This document shows positions 38,913-49,062 of a stretch of 64,000 nucleotides of DNA, one piece after another. The notes below the pieces were generated by a model. It was not told the origin of the DNA, did not search any database, and saw only the letters and a program-made list of their open reading frames with translations. The position numbers and the translations under genes were made by a program. Each line of letters opens with the position of its first letter. The first letter of the stretch is position 1. The DNA is from Hansfordia pulvinata (lineage: Eukaryota > Ascomycota > Sordariomycetes > Xylariales). The DNA lies in assembly GCA_006538405.1 (NCBI GenBank), contig BJKQ01000007.1, positions 248,001-312,000 of the forward strand. The letters are read 5' to 3'.

Positions 38913-41900
38913 ATGGACGACTCCACCGTGACCGACCCGGCACAGCAGCTGCGCGCCGCTCTGCCGGTCCCCATCGCCGACTTGAGCCCCCAGCTGCCCG
39001 ATCCCGCCACCAAGGCCGTCTCCGGTATCGTCACCATCACCTGGCCCTACAACTCGGTCAGCTCCCAGCTGTCCTTCACCCTCGCCGAGCCCGACTTCCG
39101 CCTGCGACTGCGGAATGGCCAGATCCGCGTCAACCTCCACGGCCCTGCAGCCGCCGCTCTCGCCCAGTCCGGCCTTGGCAGCAGCGACAATGTCACCCTC
39201 AGCTTGCGAGGTGCCGAATGGCAACCCGACAACTCTACGAGCAGGCGCAAGAGTATTCCCAACTCGACCCAGCAGTGGCAGCTGAGCTTCACACACTGCC
39301 TGATTCTAAAGGTAACTCATCTATTGCTCCTATGCCATGTCCCACACTAACGTAGAGCGCCCTGAAGCTGTGCGCTGCGGAAACCCAGGAGACGAAAGTG
39401 TTCGCCATCAGCGAAGCCGCTCCTCAACTGCCTTCCGAGCCCATACCTACCGCTCAAAACGCCCCTGAGCCCGAGCTACAGCCTGCAAGCCCGATCAGCC
39501 AACCACCCGACATCATTCGCAAACCGTCTTTCCCCGTGGAGCCGCCTTTGATCACCCCTGCTAAGAACAACCGAATCCGGAAATTGGCCGACGAATTCGA
39601 GTCGCCCGCGTTTGTCAAAAGAGCCCGAGTCTCGTACGGCTCTTTGTTCGAGGATGGTTGGGACATCTTCCAAGATTCCGCCCCTGAACGCCCGGCGAAT
39701 AAGCGCAAGTCAACGGGGTTTGCGCGCCCGAGCGGTGCTTGGAGATACAACAGTCACTCCCCAAGCCCCAGCCCTGAGCCTGCGGCGACTCAGCACGACG
39801 ACGCCGCTGACGACGATCTGGACATGCCGTCTAGCCCGGCTCAGCGCCCAGAATCAAGCGCGGACCGCGCAAGGCCGGGTGCGACCGCGTCCAGCGCCGC
39901 CACTAACAACACCCTGGTCGACCAACAAGTGCAGGCCCCCTTGCAGCCATCCCAAGCCGAGGAAACCCTCCACTCTCCGTCTCGATCCGAAGATGGGCGT
40001 CATGGTTCGACTGCACAGCCGCCGCCCCTGTCCTTCACCACTCAGACGGAAGCCTTCACTGCTGCCTCGTCGAGTCTCTTCTCCACCCAAAGTCAACAGG
40101 CTGGCTCTTTAAATGTGACTTTCGACAGCAACGTTTCTGGCGCCGGATCGCCCAAACCGTGGGATGTACAAGGCCCTTTCGAGGCCAGCTCGCATCATCC
40201 CCTGGTTGATCATAATTCACTAAACGCATTCGATGGACTTCAAGCGAACTCCGGCGGAACCTACGTTGAGGCTGCCCACGAAAGCTTTGCGGGAAGTTTC
40301 ATCGACGTTCCAACAGAGACCCCATTATCGGACCCGGCGTCAGCGTATCCGCCTTTGGACTTTGACGGAAATATGCAGGCGCCCTTCCATGACCATGCCT
40401 CATATGCTTTGTCGGAACACCCGCAGCCATCTCAACATCCCCCCTCAGCCCCATCGCAATACCCGGCTCCTGATAGTAACATTCTTGTTCCTTCCAGCAC
40501 CGCTGCATCTTCATCTTGGGTTCCTGCGAACCACAACGCCGAAGCGCCCTCGCAACCACAGGACCATCGTAGTAGTAGTGCAGGCCATTCTTCAGAGTCT
40601 CCAGTCGTCATTGACGAAAGCGACTCGGATGATGAGTCAGCGCCGCGACATTCTCAAGACAAGACCGCAGCGGGTCATGGATTTGCCGAGCCTCAAGATC
40701 TCGCCGAGCATGAGGATGAGGATGCAGAAATTGAGACGGACGCACAATCCTCCGAAGAGGACGAGAATGACATTGGGGGCGACTACGATGCCAGAAATTA
40801 CGCCGCGCCTGACGATGATGAAGACGACAGTCACGATGAGGATCTTCGTCCCCATTCCCTAGAGCCCGAATTTGCCGACGACGAGCAAAGTTGGGACGAA
40901 GAAGAGGATTTGGAGGACGAAGGCGAAGAAGATAAAGATGAAGAGCAAGACGAAAGTGACGAAGACATGGAAAGCGATGATGGTGAAACATCACCGGCCG
41001 CATCACGACCTGCCCCATCTGCCTCCTCGGCCGTCATTGATTTGATCTCCGACTCGGAAGATGACGCCGAAGGGGACCCTCATCCTCAAGATGCCTCGCC
41101 CAGCAACCTCAAAGCGGACAGATATTCAAGCCCAGAGGATGCTAGCGGCGGCAGTGACGATGCATCAGCTATGGATGAAGACGACGCAGAGCAAGATGCT
41201 GGCGAGGTAGAGGAGGACGCCGAGGAATCAGAGGAAGACGCTGAAGCAGAGGAAGACGCTGAAGAACCTGAAGAAGACGTTGAAGTCGCGGAGGAACAAG
41301 ATACTAGAGACGAGGGCGAGGAGGTTGAGGACATTGACGAAGAACCCACGGATTTCGATGGGCTTTCCGACGAAAACGACGACATCAGCCAGGGATCGGC
41401 TGCCGGGAACATCCATGGCAACGAGGAATCTGAACCGCAGATTTCTGACGAGTCTGACCACGTGGGTTATGCTGAAAAGGTGAACTCAAGAAGCCCGCGA
41501 ATGGACTCAGCCGAACAGACCGATGCACCCGAGGAGCCTGCGAAGGCCTACCCCAGTGCGCTAGATGTTTCCGTCCCAGCTCCCGAGACTTCAAAAGTGC
41601 TGACAGAATCTGGCTCGAAAGAAAAATCTCAAGGCATGACAGCCGAGAGTACGGCTGATACACACCTCCCTGAAAAAAGTCCAGAGCAGGAGGAGACCAG
41701 CCACGCGTTGGGAACGTCTCTTGCCCGAGTCAACTTTGAAGAGAGGAAAGAATCCGATTTTGAACAGCAATCCCCACCTCGACAGCCTCATGCAGTAGAG
41801 TTGCCTACTGGAAGCCCAGAACTGCCTTTCAGACTGTCGCCGAATCATCCCTCAACCACCAAAGATGCCGAACCTGCGGCGCCCAAGCCCTCGGCAGCCT

Positions 41901-43549
41901 CACAAGACTCTGAGGGCTCGGTTAGAGCTATCGATACGACTCCAGCCTCTTCGCCCTTCAAAACCGCAGCTGCCCGACCAGAAGTCTCTTCGGAGGCAGG
42001 ACAAACCGAATCGCCGCGGCAAGTTCTTGAGGCGGGAGTGCGATCTGAGAATTCAAGATCGCTGGAATCCACGACCAGTGACCCAGACGACTCCAGGGAT
42101 CTTGCACACAGCCCACCAATTGGGCTAGTACAAGCAGACCCTACAGACCAAGTCGAAGAGCCCTCGGCGATTGCAGATGGGGAGGAAACATCACCTGCTG
42201 CTTCTGCGTTCCAGAGCCAGCTCGACTTCAGCCAAACGAATGATTTTGCGACGCAGCTCTCGATGCCGGAGAACTTGGTCAATGACATGCCTGCCAGCGT
42301 TCCCGACTTCAGGTCATCGCTGAGATCAGTCCTGGAGACCGACGAAGAGCTGCAGAACAGCATTCTTGCGGACAGTCAATATGACATGGTGATATCGCCA
42401 ACGAAGTCCTTTTCCAGAGCCACGTCACACGATGACGATCTGTCTGGGAGCGAAGCTTCCCCTGTGGTGTTTTCTCCTACTTTCCGGCAGAGACTTTTCG
42501 ATGTCATCGAGGGAGGGTCAGCCATGGACGACCAAGACGAGTCTCAGCACCATGACCCTGGTCTAGAACTCGCCAGAGCCGCTCAGGCTTCGAAGCAGAT
42601 CATCCAGGAGATCCAAGAGAGGGCGCGCCACAAGAATTGGAGCTTGGAGATGGCTCGAGCTGCTGAAGTATCGAGCCAGATAGCCCAGGAGTTTGAGCAG
42701 AGGGAACAGCACCTGGAGCACTCGCGAGCCGTTGAGGTTTCGAGGCAGATTGCCCACGAGATCGAGCAGAGATCTCAAAGAATGCAGCAGATGGACACAA
42801 GTCTGCTGCTGGCGCGAGCTTCCAACAAGTCAAAGCACGCCCGTGTCGGCTCGGACAGGCGGCGAAGTGTGGGCACAGTCAGGTCGAGGACTTCGCGGTC
42901 CTCAAAAGCCACTACCCCCGAGATGTACGATACGAGCTTGCTGTTGGCCCGGGGGGTGGGCAATTTGCCCGCCCGGGCCGAAGAGGACGGGAGCTCTATC
43001 GCTGCCGCTAAGCTCGGACTCGGGAGGTTGCTGCGCGACGACCTGCCGGACTGCACGCCACTGCAGTCGCTTCACCGGCACCTGAACAAGAACCTGGACG
43101 TGATTGGGGTGGTGATGATGCAGCCCGCAGAGCCACGGCGGGCGAAGCGCGGGCCCCGCGAGTTCATGATGTCGTTCACCGCCACGGACCACTCGAGCGC
43201 GCCCAACTCGGTGTCGGAGGTGCAGCTGTACCGTCCGCACAAGGAATCGCTGCCCATTGTCAAGGTGGGTGATGTGGTGCTACTGCGCCACTTCAAGGCC
43301 ACAGCCCTGAAAGACAAGGGGACGGGCCTGCGCACGACGGACGAGTCGAGCTGGGCCGTATTCGACATGCCGGGCGAACCGGCCCAGGTTAAGGGCCCGC
43401 CGGTGGAGTACGGGGCTAAAGAGACGGCCTATGTCGAGGCTCTGCGGGAGTGGTTCGGTCTTCTCGGAGGCAGGGCTCTGGGCAAACTGGAGAGAGCCAA
43501 CCGGAGCATCCTCCGAGCCGGCGCGGGCAGCCCAGAGCAGAGCCCTTGA
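38913..43549 (+). CDS. Large acidic protein with C-terminal telomeric ssDNA-binding OB fold
   Basis: A predicted nuclear protein of 1,530 residues from exons 38913-39311 and 39356-43549. The intron is only 44 bp (GTAACT donor, CTAAC branch, CGTAG acceptor). Residues about 1353-1505 (from LGLGRLLRDDLPDCTPL to SSWAVFDMPGE) match the Telo_bind OB fold of Pot1/Cdc13 proteins by pattern, so binding of the telomeric G-strand is likely. Residues 1-130 form a compact beta-rich domain that could be a second OB fold. The middle is disordered, with a very acidic Glu/Asp stretch from about 550 to 790. Two motifs resemble SUMO-interacting motifs: VVIDESDSDDE near 550 and VIDLISDSEDD near 693. Residues about 1200-1285 hold three helical repeats, followed by two DTSLLLAR copies. 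This layout suggests a Cdc13/CST-type protein more than a compact Pot1, but that is an inference. No frame damage is seen. Confidence 0.85.
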
Positions 43550-44350
43550 TTGCACGACGACGACGTCCCCACCCGAGTGAGGGGCCGTCGCCCTGAACTT
43601 GCTGTTGTATTGTCTGTCCGGAAGGTCAACGTTGTCGGTCAGCATTGTTTTTTCCTTTCCAAAAGATACGATTGATTGTACGCCGAGATGATACCCTACC
43701 TAGCTTATAACTTTGCTTGCTTTCATGGCAGCGTTCAATTCAAACTTGATGATATTACGAAGTCATCTGTCCTTGGTGATCGTCGCCTACCTTTAAGTGA
43801 TATATTGCTCTCGAATTACCCAGTGCAGCCGCACATGACGGGATCGCCGTCGCCTGGCAGACTGCGTGGGCTTCCCAACTCACCACCGAAGCAAGCACCT
43901 GACGGCGCAAATGGACTATGCAGCTACCAGAAATGCTGCAAAGTCAGATTGTGTGGCTGTGCAACGTTCTTTTGGTTGGGGTTGGCCGGATCTTTGATCT
44001 TTCGCATCTGAGCGGGCTTGCGTCGACCGCCGTGCTGTCTTGGGCATCGCGACTGGATGGTAAGGGCGGCACGTTGCTGACTGGCCCGTGACAAGTCGCG
44101 GTTGTGAGGTATCTACTGGGGCCGGGTTCGCTGAAACCATCCACCTGGGCCTCGGCATGGCTAACATATCGCCCTTGTCACTTGACCGGAAGGGCCGCGG
44201 GCACCCGACGTCTTGTCGTTCATTGCCGCCAGCTGTGAGATGATTTCGGCGGACTTTGGTAAGAGAATCCAGGCGCGGCATCTCGGCGTCTCTCACTGGT
44301 TTGCTTGTACGTGGTATTGAACCCCCCGAGCCCCCATCTCCAGCGGTGAT

Positions 44351-44410
44351 GTCATGCCAGCAGAAAGGGTGTCATGCCAGTAGAAAGGGTGTCATGCCAG
44401 TAGAAAGGGT
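44351..44410. repeat. Three tandem copies of a 20 bp unit
   Basis: The unit GTCATGCCAGTAGAAAGGGT is present three times head to tail with one C/T difference in the first copy. There are no spacers between copies, so it is a minisatellite and not a CRISPR array. Confidence 0.95.
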
Positions 44411-46777
44411 GTATCATCGCTGCTGCGTTGCGGTACGTCACCTGGGAGCGGTAGACTCGCGCGTGGCTGCACAGGGCTCTGCTCGCGGGTGCTCCTCGCA
44501 CGCACTGGCAATACCCGCGACCAACGAGGCCCAGGGACAAGGTCGAAGCCGGCATCTGACCTCGACAGGACCGACCCGGCTCGGCAACGCAGCGAGGGGC
44601 CCCTTGCTGGCAGCCCGCGTGGCAGACGCCATCATCGTGACGTAGCCGGGCGCCGGCATTGCTACAGAGCGGCGCCACAGGACCACGAGGCAGGCGGCGC
44701 TACCGAGAAAGAGAGCCGCGGGACGAGCCGGCGCTTTGGGAACGAAGGCCGCGCCGGCGCTTCTTCCCCATCTGGCCTATCCGCGGGCGTCTTCCATCTC
44801 TACCTATCTATAGGCATCTGCAGCTAGGAGCTTTGACAACGGGGCGAGATCTGGTCTGGGGCCTGGGCAGTCGATGCTGACAGCCAAAGGAGTTTGGTTC
44901 CAGGTGAAACTGCAGCACCTGGCAGGACACCACGTGGTGGGAAAACACGAAGAGTGACTATCTGGCTTGTCAGATCAGTGCGATGAGTCTGCATCCCCGG
45001 ACAGGTCTCGACGCGGAGTCTTCACACTGGTAACTGCCGGTGAATAGAGTAACGAATCCCAAGCTTGCCTGGCCAGATATGAGGCAGAGATGCTGCCACG
45101 GCCGAGACAGTGTGGCAGCCAGGCAGCCGCAGGGAATCGTCGAGAATGGGCCGTGACGTGCGACTCCCCGGGATGGAAAGATCCCGGGTGTGATTCCCTT
45201 CCACGAAAGACGGCATCGTGGAGGACGGCTTGCCGGTGACTCTGAAAGAAGACGGTGGAAGCCCGGCAGATGTGGCAATGTGGCAATGTGGCAGGCTCGT
45301 GACGGATACGTCATGGACGGAAGGGCCCCCGAGCAGGTGAGGCATAATCCAGGATTGTTGACATTGTCACGGGTCGGCTGGCGGAGGCGAGAGATGGGGC
45401 GCTAGCAACGCGGGTGGGAGAAGCGGAGGCCGTCCGTGTCTGAGCTGAGTACTCGCACGTGGGAGACGCAGCCGTAGCAGGCCAGCCTGAGGAAAGAATG
45501 GAGGGACGTGCGGAGAGTTTCCTCCGGAGTCGAAAGGGGTACGCCGCGCAGTACGAGTACATGCAGAGAGGTGGCCGGGTGGGGCGGGGCTGGAGCGTTG
45601 TGGCCGTGGTGGCTTCGTTCGACCTGTTGGGACATGGACTGAACTCGCACTGGACTGGACCCGACTGGACTGGACTGGATGGAGGTTGACCCGAAACCTG
45701 GGCTTATGCATGGCAAACCTGAATTGCTGTTGCACTTGGCCCGGAGGGGCGACGCGGCACGACTGCCATCGAGGGGCACCACTGCGATCTGCAGAGGGGC
45801 CGGGGTCGCTGCCAGGCCCGCGATCTCGATTGCCCCTCGCGGGCGGTTCTGGGTTGCGCGCTTGCACGGCCTGGGGCTGGCCAAAGTCAATGTCGTCATC
45901 ACTAAGGTGGTACTCGTACTCCGTAGAGCGTCGTCCCCTTCGGCGAGGCAGGCCTCCGACGGGCTTCGAATCCCTTCGCTTCGACAGAGAACCTTAGGCC
46001 TGCCCAGGCCTGGCGCCTCTGGGGGCCCCGGCGTGTCAGGACGCTCCTGAGGGCCCTGACCTGGTCTGGCCGCGCTGGCGTGTCTGTATTGGAGCCGCAT
46101 CGGAGCGCCAGGGCCTGGATGCGAACACTCCCAGACTCGCGCTTGTACGTGCTTGAACCAGCCCGCCTGGGTGGGAGTCTTGTACATCTGGCTCCCTGTA
46201 CGATCACCATAGAATGCTTGCAGTATAGGTAGGTAGCTATCCTCGCGAGATGCGCTCTACAATGGCATTTGAAGGGCCCGACCCAGAAGAGCACGCAAAG
46301 CCTGCGCCCCGTATTAAATTTCCCGCGTTCGGGTGCGACCCTTGCAGAAAAGAGGCTCCTGATGCACATGGGCGTTGCGATGATTCCCATGTGTCGTGAC
46401 CGCGCGTTTGCCCACATGTCGAGGTCCGCTCATGCGATGGTGGTGACGTCAACACCTCGCGCCCATCTCAGCCAGACATCCGTGACGTCCTATGTATCCG
46501 GCACCGCATGCGTGGCCTGGTCCGGACCAAACTGCCCCTCGGTACCTGGACACACCCCGCGGCGACGGACGGCGGGACTCTTCGACGCCTGCCGCTCCTG
46601 CCCGCCAGCGAGGGCTCCACGGGCTCGTACTCTCGTGCGACACGAATAGACATGTTAGTAGGTACCTAGATGCTAGCCCGGAACTGGCATCCATCTGTGG
46701 CTGGGCCAGGTGCGTTGGTGAATGGCTATGACGAGAAGAGCCCAAGCGCCCCTGGTCCAACGCCGCCGCCCGCTTCA

Positions 46778-46819
46778 CACGCCGCACGCCGCACGCCGCA
46801 CGCCGCACGCCGCACGCCG
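46778..46819. repeat. Six tandem copies of CACGCCG
   Basis: A perfect heptamer minisatellite in noncoding DNA upstream of grg-1. Confidence 0.95.
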
Positions 46820-47213
46820 CGGCCTCGAGTGGGACGAGCATGGCAATCGGCGATGACGTACCCAGCCATCGATCCTCTTCACATGATGCTACGAGCACCT
46901 CCCGCCCACGCTTGAATGCTAGTAGAGGAACCTTTCTTCGCACGGGCTCGTGGGTACTGACTGCCGTACCCGGTACCGCGCGACCCCTCCTTCGCCTTCA
47001 TGTGCTGCCGCGGGGCGGTGCGTCTGAGGGCGCGCCGGAAGGCACGACGGACGGCGTGGGGTTGGACTCATCGTGGTAGGCAGCAGAGTGGGTGGACGTG
47101 GACGGTGGACGGACAGGCAGGCACGGTAATCTGATAGGCAGCCCTGACCAACGGTCCGGAGCCAAGGTCCCTGACTCAGCCTCGGGTTTGTTATCTCGCC
47201 CGTCTCGATTTTC

Positions 47214-47220
47214 TATAAAG
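47214..47220 (+). promoter_or_regulatory. TATA box of grg-1
   Basis: TATAAAG lies 117 bases before the start codon and is followed by a pyrimidine-rich stretch and an A/C-rich leader. This is the classic layout of a strongly expressed fungal gene. The start codon has the context CCAAAATGG. Confidence 0.75.
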
Positions 47221-47336
47221 ATTCCCCTTCCTCTCCCCCAAACACAGTCTTTTTCTTTCCCATCATCATCCCACACCTTCAAACACATCACAAACAACTT
47301 TTACACTCATCCACCAAACAAACCCCAACCGCCAAA

Positions 47337-47613
47337 ATGGACAAGGTCAACAACGCCGCCAACTACGTCCGCGACACCGTCGCTCAGGCCACCAGCACTG
47401 CCTCCAAGGAGACCAACAAGTCGGTCGCCAAGGACAACAGCGCCAGCCTCGGTACTCGGTAAGCACACTTTCCGCCTTCCATTTCCACCATTGCACACCC
47501 GCTAACAATGCGTCAACAGTGCCTCTGCCGCCAAGGATGCCGTCGGTGACAAGGTCGACGAGCAGAAGAACTCCACCTCTGCCGACGTCAACAAGGAGTC
47601 GCTGAAGCACTAA
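47337..47613 (+). CDS. grg-1: Glucose-repressible / clock-controlled small protein
   Basis: A 71-residue hydrophilic protein of the Neurospora grg-1/ccg-1 family, known there as abundant, repressed by glucose and controlled by the clock and stress. Its biochemical role is not established. Exons are 47337-47458 and 47520-47613. The 61 bp intron has a GTAAGC donor, a GCTAAC branch and a CAACAG acceptor. Diagnostic segments are the N-terminal NAANYVRDT, then KETNKSVAKDNSASLGTR, and after the intron AKDAVGDKVDEQ and ADVNKES. The length equals that of the Neurospora protein as I recall it. The strong TATA promoter and A-rich start context fit high expression. No damage is visible. Confidence 0.95.
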
Positions 47614-48328
47614 GCGTTTCCTACCATACGACAATCAGACGATTCTAATCACCTCGACTGTATTATGATGGATCACGATTAAACGGGCGTTCTGGACGAA
47701 CATGTTTTCTATGTCACCACTACAGGCACAACGAGCTTTCCTCCGGGATTGCCAGTGGACTCACAATACCCCTAAGATAATCTTGGAATTGAGCACTTTG
47801 CCAAACAGACGAACCTGATTATTTGACAGTGACTTGTGTGAAACCGACAGTGACATGCAGTATCCTTCACATGTGCACAGGATGAGACTTTTGTGTGAGA
47901 CCTCCTCCCGTTCCGGGTGGTTGGGATCGTTCTTGAATGGTCGACCCCATCATTCGACCGGATTCATGGAACCTTGGTGGACTGAATGGGAACAGATGGA
48001 ACCGTTTCAATTGTTGAGATGCTTGTCTCATGTCCCATGTTGAAGTCAGGCTCGGCTTGAGAAAACGATTCCCACCATGGAGCTTCTAACAGTCTGGCAC
48101 TCGATGTGACACCGTCCCAATTACCGATGTGGTGCCCGAATCGGCAATTGACTTAAGCTGAGCTCACCACTTAACGACCCACTCTTACCCCAGACACGAA
48201 CCCGCCGCAGACCACTCAACGCGACACGGCCCAGCCCAAGCTTCATCCCGTCTCACCGTCCTTCACATCACCCCACGTGTTCTGTTCCGCTGAGCATTGC
48301 GAGCCCGCCATCGCCACCACCAGCAACC
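47614..48328. other. Intergenic region
   Basis: 715 bp holding the grg-1 3' untranslated region and the promoter of the EBP-like gene. Nothing else is visible. Confidence 0.7.
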
Positions 48329-49062
48329 ATGTCTTCCTTCATCGACTCGCTACCGCCCGACGTCTTCGACAAGACCACTCTCATCTCCCTCGCCTCGACT
48401 CTGCTGATCCTCGCCGTCGCCTACGCCCTGTCACTCCAGTGCCTCGACCGTTCCGCTCCGCGCGCCCACCGCCTCCTCTTCATCTGGCACGCCTTCGACG
48501 CCCTCATCCACTTCTTCCTCGAGGGCAGCTTCCTCTACCACTGCTTCTTCAGCTGGCGGCCTCTCTCGTCCATTGCCAACCCCTTGGCCCTCGCGCCCAC
48601 CGCCCACAACTTCCTCGGCCACAATGACCGCGCCTACGGGCCTCAGGCTGGCGGCGACAACCCCTTCGCCCAGCTGTGGATGGTCTACGCAAAGGCCGAC
48701 CACCGCTGGGCCGGCGCCGACCTGTCCGTCATCAGCCTCGAGCTGCTGACCGTCCTCGTCGCCGGGCCCCTCGCCTGCTACGTCTGCTACGCCCTCGCCC
48801 GCAGGGACCCCCGCGCCAGCATCCTCATGATCGTCCTCGCCACCATGGAGCTCTACGGCGGCTTCATCACCTTCTGCCCCGAGTGGCTGACTGCCAACTA
48901 CAACCTCGACACCTCCAACTTCATGTACCTCTGGTCTACCTCGTCTTCTTCAACATGCTGTGGGTCTTCATCCCCCTGTACGCCATCGGCGTCTCCGTCG
49001 CCGACATCAACCACGCCTTTGCCGTCCGCTCCGGCGCCTCGGCCGCCAGGAAGGCCCAGTAG
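48329..49062 (+). CDS. EBP/EXPERA-domain membrane protein with apparent one-base frameshift
   Basis: A small multi-pass ER membrane protein of the emopamil-binding-protein family, whose best-known members are sterol delta8-delta7 isomerases. Fungi usually use unrelated Erg2 for that step, so the reaction here is open. Hydrophobic segments lie near residues 17-35, 48-72, 130-155, 160-180 and 205-228. RLLFIWHAFDALIHFFLEG and MELYGGFITFCPEWL are family-like and hold the conserved His, Glu and Trp. The frame breaks at about 48932-48935. Upstream reads SNFMYLW, while the continuation YLVFFNMLWVFIPLY is in another frame. The span is 734 bases, and one more base would give exactly 244 codons plus stop. 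The break falls in a short G run, so a sequencing or assembly error is as likely as a real mutation. Without correction the frame runs on to 49150 with unrelated sequence. Confidence 0.8.

Larger units (their letters stand above)
43550..47336. other. Intergenic region of 3.8 kb
   Basis: No gene is supported; the longest open frame (261 codons on the minus strand near 45402-46187) lacks motifs and is Arg/Pro/Ser-rich. It contains a 20 bp tandem repeat at 44351, a heptamer repeat at 46778, GTAC-palindrome motifs at 45551 and 45910 and TAGGTACCTAG at 46659. The last 130 bases are the grg-1 core promoter and leader. Confidence 0.6.

Noticed and set aside
44351..44410. Possible CRISPR-like repeat
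   Set aside because: The 20 bp units are directly adjacent with no spacers, and the genome is fungal.
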